Under the pieces are notes generated by a model that searched no databases, had not been told where the DNA came from, and saw nothing but the letters and a program-made list of their open reading frames with translations. A DNA stretch of 45,441 nucleotides from Mesobacillus subterraneus (GTDB taxonomy: Bacteria > Bacillota > Bacilli > Bacillales > Cytobacillaceae), in NCBI RefSeq assembly GCF_000934845.1, contig NZ_JXIQ01000035.1, positions 1-45,441 on the forward strand, written 5' to 3'. How positions within the stretch are numbered: position 1 is the first letter of the stretch; every line of letters starts with the position of its first letter. The translations under genes and the position numbers were made by a program. This document shows positions 34,250 through 41,888 of this stretch, one piece after another.

Positions 34250-35248
34250 CTAACACTTTTTCCTGCTTGGAAAAAGGATTGCCATTATTTCCTTCATCGT
34301 ATCGCTCGGAGTATCATAGCTAAAGAATTGGTAATCGACGTAATCGGTATATTTCTTGTAAAAATTGCTTCCATCCTGTTTCGAGGTAAATTCCAGGTAT
34401 TTCCGTGAAGATTGATATGGAAAAGGCTTGAGCTGATGAAGAAAAGGAAACTCTTGATACACGGCGGAAAGCGTTCGGACCAGCCGTTTTCTTGTTTTGT
34501 GCATTTCTGACATATTTATCAATTGATCGAAGTCTAAGTCATCTTGTAAAAAGTGAAGCAGTTGAATGATATCCAAATAGTATTTTCGAGAGTCAAGATT
34601 GTGGCGCCATCCGTGCAGAACAATCATGTAAAATACATGGAGACTGGATAACTTTTTCACAGAAGAGTACTGTCCTAATGGCTCTGATGCCTGCCAAAAT
34701 TCTTCGATCGCAAGCTGCGCCGTCGACTCCTTCAGTAAATCCCAATGCAGTTCAACAACGAGAGGGATCTCTGACCAAGGAAGCTTCTTGCTGTAACTGT
34801 AATGAAAATGACCGGGAATCTTCGCTTCTTCCCCTGTAAAACCTAGTTGATTTGCTAATTTTACAGCTGCATCAATGTGGCCGTGCTTCACGAGCAAATC
34901 TATATCTGATGTTTTCCTTGCACCGAGGCTTCCGAAATAGTCTTCAGCAAAACAAACACCCTTCAAAGGAATAACTTCCATCCCGCGTTCTTCAAATGCA
35001 TCGAGAAGTTGCGTTGTTTCGTGTTTTACAAAGAAATTCAGCTGCATGGTTTGATCGTACTGCCCTTTAAGATAGTGGCTAAAAAAGTCTGGTACTTGCT
35101 CTAACCTGCCTTTTTCCTTCAAAGAATGATAAATCTGAGGAGCAATGGAAGTGAATTGCCGATCAAGTAAGAGCTGTTTGTAATAGGCTTCCTCTTTCGG
35201 CAACCCAGTCTCTTTTGTATATAGCGCTGCTACCAATTGATTCGTCAT
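34250..35248 (-). CDS. Nucleotidyltransferase family protein (NTP_transf_5-like)
   Basis: A 332-aa soluble protein. The minimal nucleotidyltransferase signature is visible: LKG (Lys96), then RKTSDIDLLV with acidic residues Asp115 and Asp117, and a downstream VVELHWDLL. This family accompanies HprK-related kinases and PqqD proteins in lasso-peptide (paeninodin-type) and exosortase/EPS loci. Its reaction is unproven; it may transfer a nucleotide or polyphosphate group. RBS GGGGAG; 15 nt from the ABC gene. Confidence 0.8.
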   Translation of the reverse strand: MTNQLVAALYTKETGLPKEEAYYKQLLLDRQFTSIAPQIYHSLKEKGRLEQVPDFFSHYLKGQYDQTMQLNFFVKHETTQLLDAFEERGMEVIPLKGVCFAEDYFGSLGARKTSDIDLLVKHGHIDAAVKLANQLGFTGEEAKIPGHFHYSYSKKLPWSEIPLVVELHWDLLKESTAQLAIEEFWQASEPLGQYSSVKKLSSLHVFYMIVLHGWRHNLDSRKYYLDIIQLLHFLQDDLDFDQLINMSEMHKTRKRLVRTLSAVYQEFPFLHQLKPFPYQSSRKYLEFTSKQDGSNFYKKYTDYVDYQFFSYDTPSDTMKEIMAILFPSRKKC

Positions 35249-35263
35249 TTTTCACCACTCCCC

Positions 35264-37060
35264 TCACTTTGATACAAGATACAGAGATTTCTTTTGGTTC
35301 GGTTTTGTGCCATTCAACTTCCGATAAAGACCAGTTTCGGCAATTAGCTGTTCATGGGTGCCTGTCTGGATTACTTCCCCTTCATCGAGCACGATAATTT
35401 CGTCTGCGTTTTGGATGGTCGATAATCTGTGGGCAATCACGATCGTTGTTCTTCCCCTCATTAATTGCGCGAGTGCTTGTTTGACGATTGATTCCGTATT
35501 GCTATCCAAGGCAGATGTCGCTTCATCGAGGAGCAGGATCGGGGCATCCTTTAAGATCGCTCTTGCAATTGCGATTCGCTGCTTTTGACCGCCGGACAGT
35601 TTCATGCCACGTTCCCCAATTTCCGAATCATATCCTTGAGGGAGGCTCATGATATAGTCATGAATGCAGGCCTGTTTTGCAGCCTCGATCATTTCTGCCT
35701 CTGAAATCCCCTCTCTCGCTAACGAAAGATTTTCACGGATGGATCCCGCAAATAAAAATGTCTCCTGCGGCACATGAGCAATCGTACTTCTTAATTCTGA
35801 CAGGGTCATTTCTTCTGTTGGAATTCCATCGATCAAAATTTTTCCTGATTGCGGCTGATAAACACCTTGAAGCAGATGGAACAACGTCGTTTTCCCCGCT
35901 CCGCTCGGACCTACCAATGCGATCATTTTCCCCGGTGGAATTTGCAGGCTTAAGTTTGAAAAAATCTGTTTATTTTCGTCATAACTGAAAGTTAGCCTTT
36001 GAAATTCGATCGATTTCGGCTTGCGTTTCACCGGTATATGGGTTGGCAAGTCCAATGATGCTACTGGTTTTTCAACCAACTCAATGACTCTGTCGATCGC
36101 TGTAATCGACCTTTGGAAACCGGCCCATTGTCCTGCTAATCCAGTCAGCGGATAAACAAGATAGCCAACAAGATTGGTAAACGTCAGTAATGAGCCAATC
36201 GACATTTCTTTTTGGTAGACAAAATAAGCACCGAGCGACAGACAGGTCAGAAAAACGCCAGAACTGATTAAGTACCCTCCGGAATAATACCAGCCCTGCA
36301 GCTTTGCATTTTCAAGTTCCAATTTAAAATAAGCATCGTTTTCGCGAGTAAACTTTTCAAAAACCTTTTTTTCAAGCGTGAACGAACGGATGACTTGGAA
36401 GCCCTGGAATGTTTCACTTAACGTATTATTAATTTGAGCAATCAAACTATGAAGCTTGCGCCCATTTCGTTTCAGCAGCAAGCCAAATCCCGCTCCCGCG
36501 ACCATCGCAATTGGACCGATCACGATGCTGATCATCGATAAAACCCAGTTTAATTGGAAGAGATAAATAAGGACGGCAAGATAGGTGAGCGGCAGGCGAA
36601 TTAGATTCAACAAACTGCTGCCAGTAACCCCATCAATGCTGTGGATATCATTGGTAAAATAAGAAAGAAGGTCGCCGGAACGAAGATTAGAGGCAACACC
36701 TGCAGGCAGGCTGAGAATATGCTTAAATAAATATTCTTTCAAATCCTTTTTCAAGCCGTTAGAAGCAATTGTTTCAAAATAAATATCACAGAAATTCGCG
36801 ATGATATTCAAAACAGTAAGGCCAATTCCGATCGGGATCAGTCTCTTCAACTCCTCGAAATCACCGCGAATTGCTGCGTCCGTGATCCTTCCGAAAAACC
36901 AGGCAAACGCAATCGTGAACAAAATATCGAAACATAATAAAAAAAGGAGTGCCGAATAAGCCTTCCAATGCCTTTGAAAAAACGGTTTCAACATCGAAAA
37001 GGTTTTACGAATATCCTTGAGTGAAAAATACTGGTTCATAAGCTGTTTACTTTTCGCCAT
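35264..37060 (-). CDS. ABC exporter (membrane + ATPase), no peptidase domain
   Basis: A 598-aa half-transporter with six helices (about 30-320) fused to an ATPase with Walker A GPSGAGKT (384-391), signature LSGGQKQRIAIARA, Walker B ILLLDEATSALD and H-loop IAHRLST. There is no N-terminal C39 peptidase, so any leader must be removed by another enzyme. ATG at 37060 was chosen because TGGAG lies 6 nt upstream; ATG at 37039, overlapping the S26 stop as ATGA, is an alternative. Likely exports the product of the 67-aa precursor. Confidence 0.88.
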   Translation of the reverse strand: MAKSKQLMNQYFSLKDIRKTFSMLKPFFQRHWKAYSALLFLLCFDILFTIAFAWFFGRITDAAIRGDFEELKRLIPIGIGLTVLNIIANFCDIYFETIASNGLKKDLKEYLFKHILSLPAGVASNLRSGDLLSYFTNDIHSIDGVTGSSLLNLIRLPLTYLAVLIYLFQLNWVLSMISIVIGPIAMVAGAGFGLLLKRNGRKLHSLIAQINNTLSETFQGFQVIRSFTLEKKVFEKFTRENDAYFKLELENAKLQGWYYSGGYLISSGVFLTCLSLGAYFVYQKEMSIGSLLTFTNLVGYLVYPLTGLAGQWAGFQRSITAIDRVIELVEKPVASLDLPTHIPVKRKPKSIEFQRLTFSYDENKQIFSNLSLQIPPGKMIALVGPSGAGKTTLFHLLQGVYQPQSGKILIDGIPTEEMTLSELRSTIAHVPQETFLFAGSIRENLSLAREGISEAEMIEAAKQACIHDYIMSLPQGYDSEIGERGMKLSGGQKQRIAIARAILKDAPILLLDEATSALDSNTESIVKQALAQLMRGRTTIVIAHRLSTIQNADEIIVLDEGEVIQTGTHEQLIAETGLYRKLNGTKPNQKKSLYLVSK

Positions 37061-37515
37061 AGCGTACTCCACATTTCTGCAAAATGAGATTTCCCGTTTA
37101 GGTATTTCCTTAACATTCCTGACAAAGCAGGCAAGGCCATAATCAGATTTCCCCATCGTTTCACCGAGGAATGATTCATGGAGACTTCGCATCTTTGTTT
37201 TTTAATAAGCATCAGTTTTCCAATTATTTGTTCAAATTGGACGGCCTTGTCATATCCCAGATTCGTGTCCCCTTTGAAAAAGCAATCGTTTGCTACCTGG
37301 CGAATGAACCGATGGGCTATTAATTGCCCTTGACCAGTGTGATACAAAATAATGTCTCCTCTCTGAAAAGAAGCACGGCTGCAAGGTACAAATCTGCATA
37401 CATCCCCTCTCTCGATTAACGGAAACATGCTGTTGCCATCAGCAGGCAATTCGAGAAAGCCATCTTTGTCAATCGCCATCTTTAAAAAAAGAATCGTTTC
37501 TTGATCAAACAGCAT
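37036..37515 (-). CDS. S26B-like (Ser-His) signal peptidase homologue
   Basis: A 159-aa protein with Ser29 in DGNSMFPLI, the box GDIILYHT, His68 in LIAHRFIRQV, and FKGDTNLGYD (Asp83). Ser followed by a His in the HRF/HRI position, rather than Lys, is the ER/archaeal/SipW type (S26B). Unlike SipW there is no N-terminal anchor; the C-terminal part has a hydrophobic patch (LIMALPALSGML). In this operon it probably cleaves the leader of the exported peptide. It overlaps the PqqD gene by 11 nt. Confidence 0.75.
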   Translation of the reverse strand: MLFDQETILFLKMAIDKDGFLELPADGNSMFPLIERGDVCRFVPCSRASFQRGDIILYHTGQGQLIAHRFIRQVANDCFFKGDTNLGYDKAVQFEQIIGKLMLIKKQRCEVSMNHSSVKRWGNLIMALPALSGMLRKYLNGKSHFAEMWSTLWRKVNSL

Positions 37516-37765
37516 GGGAAATCAGCCCGTATTTGGTTAAATCCGCTAAAAAGTGATCAATCGCATCTTTTTCGCATTCCACCCCGTATTCGAGGTCAAT
37601 TGCCTTGTACAGACTATCCACCGTCTGGGCTTCCCTAAGCTTCTGCCAACAGAATCCCCCAAGATCATTCAGCCTCGTGACCGTATATTGCTCAGTATCC
37701 AGAATGATCCACTCATTCTCCACTTCGATTTGAGCAACATTCTTTTTTTGAACAAATTGAACCAT
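37505..37765 (-). CDS. PqqD-family peptide chaperone (RRE)
   Basis: An 86-aa PqqD-like protein: an N-terminal beta part (WIILDTEQYTVTRLNDLGGF) followed by a winged-helix region. PqqD-type proteins bind leader peptides and present them to modifying enzymes; in lasso clusters this is the B1 protein. The ATG overlaps the kinase stop (TAATG). A longer frame to 37783 lacks a better RBS. It is presumed to bind the 67-aa peptide encoded upstream. Confidence 0.78.
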   Translation of the reverse strand: MVQFVQKKNVAQIEVENEWIILDTEQYTVTRLNDLGGFCWQKLREAQTVDSLYKAIDLEYGVECEKDAIDHFLADLTKYGLISHAV

Positions 37766-38544
37766 TACGAAATCAGCTCCCAAAATGTAGGATCTTTGCG
37801 AAAATACAGTTCATAAACAGGAACCTTCTCTACTAAATTCCGCAGTAAGCCCATAATTCGATGCGTCTCAGCCGGATCATCGTTCCAGTAAAACACCTTA
37901 TCCATTAGTGCAACAAGCGCATCAGGCCCTCCCATCCTTTCCAGCCTGTTTCTTTCAGACTGGTGCAGAAGCTGAATGCCTGCCAACGGGGCTGGTTGTT
38001 GATACGTGGATTGCAGCTCACTGCGGAAAGGGGAATCGAAAACAACCATCCCATCCGCGGCGATCTTCACAATAGTGGCTTCATCCGATAATAGCGCCCG
38101 TGGTTCTGATAGTCTAGCAGCAGTCGACTTCCCTGCTCCGGAATGACCGGCAAAGATGTGGGCCCTGCCATTCTGAATTGCGCAGGAAGAGTGAATTAAT
38201 AGACCCCAGTTATGGTAGACGATAAAAGAGCTATAGAAATTCATTAACGCATGCTTTAAAGCTAGTTGGTCATGAACTTGGATGGTAGCTGATGTGTAGT
38301 CTGGGCTGGATTCTATTAGGTAGTCCGCTCGTTTGAAGGTGATTTTGTTCGGCTCTTTTCCAACCTGAACATCGAAATTTTGAAACACCGTTCCATATCC
38401 AGGCAAAACGGTTAACTGGATATCTACATCTTCCTCTTTTCTTTTCAAGACAGGAAGAAATTGCGCGGCAAGACCTTCCAATGTATTCCAATCAGCGGAT
38501 ATACGTAAACTATGAGCTGCCATTTTCACGAAAATAGTATTCAT
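37765..38544 (-). CDS. HprK-related kinase
   Basis: A 259-aa protein whose C-terminal half resembles HPr kinase: P-loop GHSGAGKS (133-140), preceded by LLIHSSCAIQNGRAHIFA, and LLSDEATIV (Asp154). The N-terminal half is a divergent beta-rich domain. Similar kinases phosphorylate lasso peptides (paeninodin) and accompany the 'HPr-rel' systems in exosortase loci. ATG at 38544 has AGGG upstream. No HPr-type phosphocarrier lies nearby, so the peptide is the likely substrate. Confidence 0.8.
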   Translation of the reverse strand: MNTIFVKMAAHSLRISADWNTLEGLAAQFLPVLKRKEEDVDIQLTVLPGYGTVFQNFDVQVGKEPNKITFKRADYLIESSPDYTSATIQVHDQLALKHALMNFYSSFIVYHNWGLLIHSSCAIQNGRAHIFAGHSGAGKSTAARLSEPRALLSDEATIVKIAADGMVVFDSPFRSELQSTYQQPAPLAGIQLLHQSERNRLERMGGPDALVALMDKVFYWNDDPAETHRIMGLLRNLVEKVPVYELYFRKDPTFWELIS

Positions 38545-38592
38545 CAGATAATCCCTCAATGTCGTACTAATTTAATAGAGCAAAAACGATGA

Positions 38593-38796
38593 TCATTTAT
38601 TTTTCCATGGCTTGTCAGGGAATGGTCCTGGTCCTGGCTTGCCAGGTCGAGGTTCATTTGGATAGTGATTTCCATGATCGCCATCACCTTTTGGGTTCTT
38701 ATTACCACGCCCTTTATTCCAGCTATGGGCAGTTTCAAACTTAATTGGTTGATGACTCAAAACCAATGGACTTATGCTCGCTTTTTCCTTTTTCAT
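38593..38796 (-). CDS. 67-aa Gly/Pro/Lys/Asn-rich peptide, candidate RiPP-like precursor
   Basis: The first 23 residues (MKKEKASISPLVLSHQPIKF, ETA) look like a leader with a conserved-looking PIKFETA patch. The remainder starts HSWNKGRGNKNPKGDGDHGN and ends PGPGPFPDKPWKNK: low-complexity, Gly/Pro/Lys/Asn/His-rich, with no Cys. AAAGGAGG lies 7 nt before ATG. A longer frame starting at 38862 has no RBS. It lies immediately upstream of an HprK-like kinase, PqqD protein, S26 peptidase and exporter. Leader and core limits are my inference. Confidence 0.7.
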   Translation of the reverse strand: MKKEKASISPLVLSHQPIKFETAHSWNKGRGNKNPKGDGDHGNHYPNEPRPGKPGPGPFPDKPWKNK

Positions 38797-38847
38797 TGAA
38801 TACCCTCCTTTGTTCATTATAAAGAACGATAAAGTCAAAATAATAGC

Positions 38848-38860
38848 GCGTATTTTACGC
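38848..38860. promoter_or_regulatory. Inverted repeat upstream of the precursor gene
   Basis: GCGTA-TTT-TACGC lies about 52 bp before the precursor start and overlaps a possible -10/-35 region (TATTAT, 38840-38845 on the minus strand). It may be an operator. It also includes the stop codon of the 29-aa ORF. Confidence 0.3.
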
Positions 38861-38944
38861 ACCTTGGCTGTTACCTAACTCTCTATTAAGTGTAACCTTT
38901 CTTTTGTTCTTTTTAAAGAATATATTTTCGACAAATTTCAGCAT
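38855..38944 (-). CDS. Small basic ORF (29 aa) directly after the VanZ-like gene
   Basis: The ATG follows the VanZ-like stop without a gap (TAAATG), with AGGGTGA 5 nt upstream. It encodes MLKFVENIFFKKNKRKVTLN and a short tail ending GNSQGA. The positioning suggests translational coupling. I do not recognise it; it may be a real small protein or a chance frame. Confidence 0.35.
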   Translation of the reverse strand: MLKFVENIFFKKNKRKVTLNRELGNSQGA

Positions 38945-39382
38945 TTACGTCACCCTTTTTAACCAGTGCCCTAATTTTGAACGCTTCGTAGAAAAATAAC
39001 TTCGATGCACCATCCACCAAAAAAAGACAATCCCAATGGTGTCCTTTACTAGATCTGCTATCGAAAAAGACCGGAACGGAACATACAACTGGTGTATTTC
39101 ATCTATCACTCCATACGCCAATGCGATTGCCGCAGCAGTAAGCTCTTGCCAGGTTCTCAACGGGCCGAAACTGAGGAAGACGATCACGATAAATAAGTAC
39201 AACAATCCAAATTGAAAGAGATGGGCTAGCTCTAAGCTCGTGCCGATTATCAAATAAACGGATCGGTTTAAAGTGCTAGTAATGGCAGCAAGGCTTTCAG
39301 GATCAAAGTAACTGGATTGAATCCAGATGAAAGTCATATAAGCAATGGTCCATCCAATAAAAAATATTCTTCTTAAGCTCAA
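38945..39382 (-). CDS. VanZ-like family membrane protein
   Basis: A 145-aa protein with four helices and the VanZ signature GVIDEIHQLYVPFRSFSIADLVKDTIGI. VanZ-like proteins affect teicoplanin-type resistance in enterococci, but most homologues have unknown function. The TTG at 39382 was chosen because GGGGAGGG lies 9 nt upstream; the longer frame encodes the RBS itself. It precedes the peptide/kinase operon on the same strand. Confidence 0.78.
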   Translation of the reverse strand: MSLRRIFFIGWTIAYMTFIWIQSSYFDPESLAAITSTLNRSVYLIIGTSLELAHLFQFGLLYLFIVIVFLSFGPLRTWQELTAAAIALAYGVIDEIHQLYVPFRSFSIADLVKDTIGIVFFWWMVHRSYFSTKRSKLGHWLKRVT

Positions 39383-39511
39383 AAGATACGTCCCTCCCCA
39401 ATTATCCGACAAATAGTCTTTTTTCCTACAGCAAGTCCAAGCAATCGAGCAACAATAGTCATATTTTATAAAGAATTCAACAAGATTACTAGGAAAAAGG
39501 AGACGAGTAAA

Positions 39512-41836
39512 TTGTACATTATTGAATTACAGCGGTGGAATATTACGCAAGGGATCCCTGCAAAGCCTTATACAGATGCAGATTATCGAATGGCAGATTC
39601 TAATATTATCGGAATCAATCATGCACTGGAGCACGCTCGCACGGCTGGATATTCTAAAGCAATTTTGCCTAAAGGGGAGTATGCTTTATGTTTTCCGCGG
39701 GTCATAAAGATGGTAAGCAACCTGACATTCGACTTAAACGGCTCTATTTTAAAGGTTATCTATGACTCTGACAGAAAATCACCATTTGATACTAGAACGA
39801 CAACTGACTATTACAATTTTAAAGGAAATAGTATTGAATTTGACAATGTACACAATAGTCACTTGATTGGCGGAACAATTATTGGAGACCGCGATGATCG
39901 AAGCTTTTCTAATGTAGCCGCTGAACGAAAGATGGAACACACATATGGAGTTGTTTTCAACAAGAGCACCAAATACAGTTCGATCAAAAATTGCGTTGTC
40001 AGAGATTATATGGGGGATAATATCACTTTTTCCAGCTCAGCTGTTAGAGAACTTGCCGAGTTTAATCTAAACCTAAGTCAGAACAATTTAGATTATGCAA
40101 CTGGAGAAGCAATATCAGCTGCCAACACATTGACGACCGGATTCATTGCCATCCCTCAAGATACGAATATTTCCACTTTTCTTATTACCGGGGCAGGATA
40201 TTCGAGACTAACCGCATTAATGACAAAAGAAGTCGACGTGTTCTTCTTCCGGGCTGACAATACCTTTATAGGGGTACTGAAGAAACGGAGAATATATACT
40301 GATATCTCTATTCCTGTTGGCGCCGCAAAAATGCGGATGGTTTTCTTTAATGAGACGAATCCGTCAAAAAATATGCAAATCACCTTGAAATTCGGATCCA
40401 TTCCTCATCATAATTTGGTTGAATACAATGAAGTTTTCAATGGGCATAGGGGTGGGATTTCTCTAGGAGGCAGCTATAATATTATTCAGCACAATGTCAT
40501 TCGCGATAATGGCAAAGGCAGCAATAGTTTTTTGGATGGAAAGCCGATTTTTAGTGATCCGACAAGATATGGCATCAATCAGGAGGATTCCTTTGGAGAC
40601 AATTGTGTCATCAGAAATAATCTCATCTATGGAAGCAACCATGGAATTTTGGCAGGCTGTTACTCGATTCAGATTGAAAACAATCATATTTACAATATAG
40701 ATTCCATCGGGATTAATCTATATAGCTTGCTATTTGCAAATATCCGAGGAAATGTCCTATCCAATTGCACAACCAATATTGGATTGATGACCTCCCACTT
40801 CGCCAATGCATATGTGAATATTTCAGAAAATAGTTTTACTGGCGGCAATATGTCCTTTTTCGCGAATAATACTTATCAGGTGACGGTGACTAATAATAAT
40901 TTTGTCGATGTTCCGAGTATGAACTTAGGAATCGATCCGATAAAATGCGTATTTAAACAAAATCGAATCAAATACTCTACTCTTACAAATACTCCATTTA
41001 TTACAGCATATAGTATAGAGGATTGTATTATTGAATCTTCCTCTCCAAAAGAATTAGTCTTGCGCATATACCATCAAAATGGCTGTACATTTAAGAATCT
41101 TACTATTTCCCTCCAGACCCAAAATGGAACAACGCAAGGGGAAAGTGTTTTTATTGACAACTGTGAATACCTGAATAGTACTGTATTTAATCTCATCCTT
41201 GCCACAAAAGAAAGGTATGTTAAAATTACTCGATCGATATTTACAGATACTATTATAAAAGCAGGAAACATTAATACAGCTGGCAAAATAGCAACGATCC
41301 TTCTCGAAGATTGTCAATTAAAAGTTATCGCTAACAAGTATCTATTTGCAACTGATTTGAATCAGCCAAAAGCGCTTATTGAAGTAAGAAATTGTTCGAT
41401 TGAGATAGACAATGCTGATTTCTCCTATTTAATTCATCATGATAAGCCGGTTGTAATCAAAGTTTTTGCCATTTCACTTTATAAGAACAACTTCGTTTAT
41501 AAAGGGGAGTCCCCACTTAAACTAAATTACTATAATCATATAAAACCAATGGAAATTTTCATTTCTGCAGATAATGACTTTCAAAACATCTTGCTCCCAC
41601 AGCCAGATCCAGCAATCTTCCTGGATTATAATCCGCAAACTACCTTTAAAACAGAAGTTACCTTACAGGAAGAAACGCTTGTCGTTCACAATTTAAATAC
41701 AGAATATCCCTTTATATTAATTTTTTCAGACACAAAGACTATGATTCAGCCGTTAATAAAAGTTGTCGATTCTAATTCGATTTTATTACAAGATAGCCAA
41801 CCGCAAAAGGCACAGGTTGTCGTAACGAAAATCTGA
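39512..41836 (+). CDS. Right-handed beta-helix protein, phage tail-spike/pectate-lyase-like
   Basis: A 774-aa protein. Its N-terminus (IELQRWNITQG...YTDADYRMADSN...GINHALEHARTAGYSKAILP) resembles the start of Bacillus prophage appendage proteins and pectate-lyase-3-type beta-helices. The middle (about 110-480) has repeated N-x-I/V-x-x-N rungs (NNLIYGSNHGI, ENNHIYNIDSIGI, RNNLIYG). It has no signal peptide. TTG start with AAAGGAG 9 nt upstream. It may act on or bind a polysaccharide, given the flippase and GH88/105 neighbours. Enzymatic activity cannot be told by eye. Confidence 0.75.
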   Translation: MYIIELQRWNITQGIPAKPYTDADYRMADSNIIGINHALEHARTAGYSKAILPKGEYALCFPRVIKMVSNLTFDLNGSILKVIYDSDRKSPFDTRTTTDYYNFKGNSIEFDNVHNSHLIGGTIIGDRDDRSFSNVAAERKMEHTYGVVFNKSTKYSSIKNCVVRDYMGDNITFSSSAVRELAEFNLNLSQNNLDYATGEAISAANTLTTGFIAIPQDTNISTFLITGAGYSRLTALMTKEVDVFFFRADNTFIGVLKKRRIYTDISIPVGAAKMRMVFFNETNPSKNMQITLKFGSIPHHNLVEYNEVFNGHRGGISLGGSYNIIQHNVIRDNGKGSNSFLDGKPIFSDPTRYGINQEDSFGDNCVIRNNLIYGSNHGILAGCYSIQIENNHIYNIDSIGINLYSLLFANIRGNVLSNCTTNIGLMTSHFANAYVNISENSFTGGNMSFFANNTYQVTVTNNNFVDVPSMNLGIDPIKCVFKQNRIKYSTLTNTPFITAYSIEDCIIESSSPKELVLRIYHQNGCTFKNLTISLQTQNGTTQGESVFIDNCEYLNSTVFNLILATKERYVKITRSIFTDTIIKAGNINTAGKIATILLEDCQLKVIANKYLFATDLNQPKALIEVRNCSIEIDNADFSYLIHHDKPVVIKVFAISLYKNNFVYKGESPLKLNYYNHIKPMEIFISADNDFQNILLPQPDPAIFLDYNPQTTFKTEVTLQEETLVVHNLNTEYPFILIFSDTKTMIQPLIKVVDSNSILLQDSQPQKAQVVVTKI

Positions 41837-41845
41837 CTTTTTCCA

Positions 41846-41878
41846 CTCACCCTTATTCTTATTCGGGTGAGATTTTTT
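41846..41878. terminator. Terminator between convergent beta-helix and flippase genes
   Basis: CTCACCC - 12 nt - GGGTGAG followed by ATTTTTT on the plus strand. Confidence 0.8.
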
Positions 41879-41888
41879 ATGTTGCTTT

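Noticed and set aside
34250-38796. True lasso peptide cluster
   Set aside because: No asparagine-synthetase-like cyclase and no transglutaminase-like B2 protease are present, and the peptide lacks a typical lasso ring/core arrangement; only the accessory genes match.
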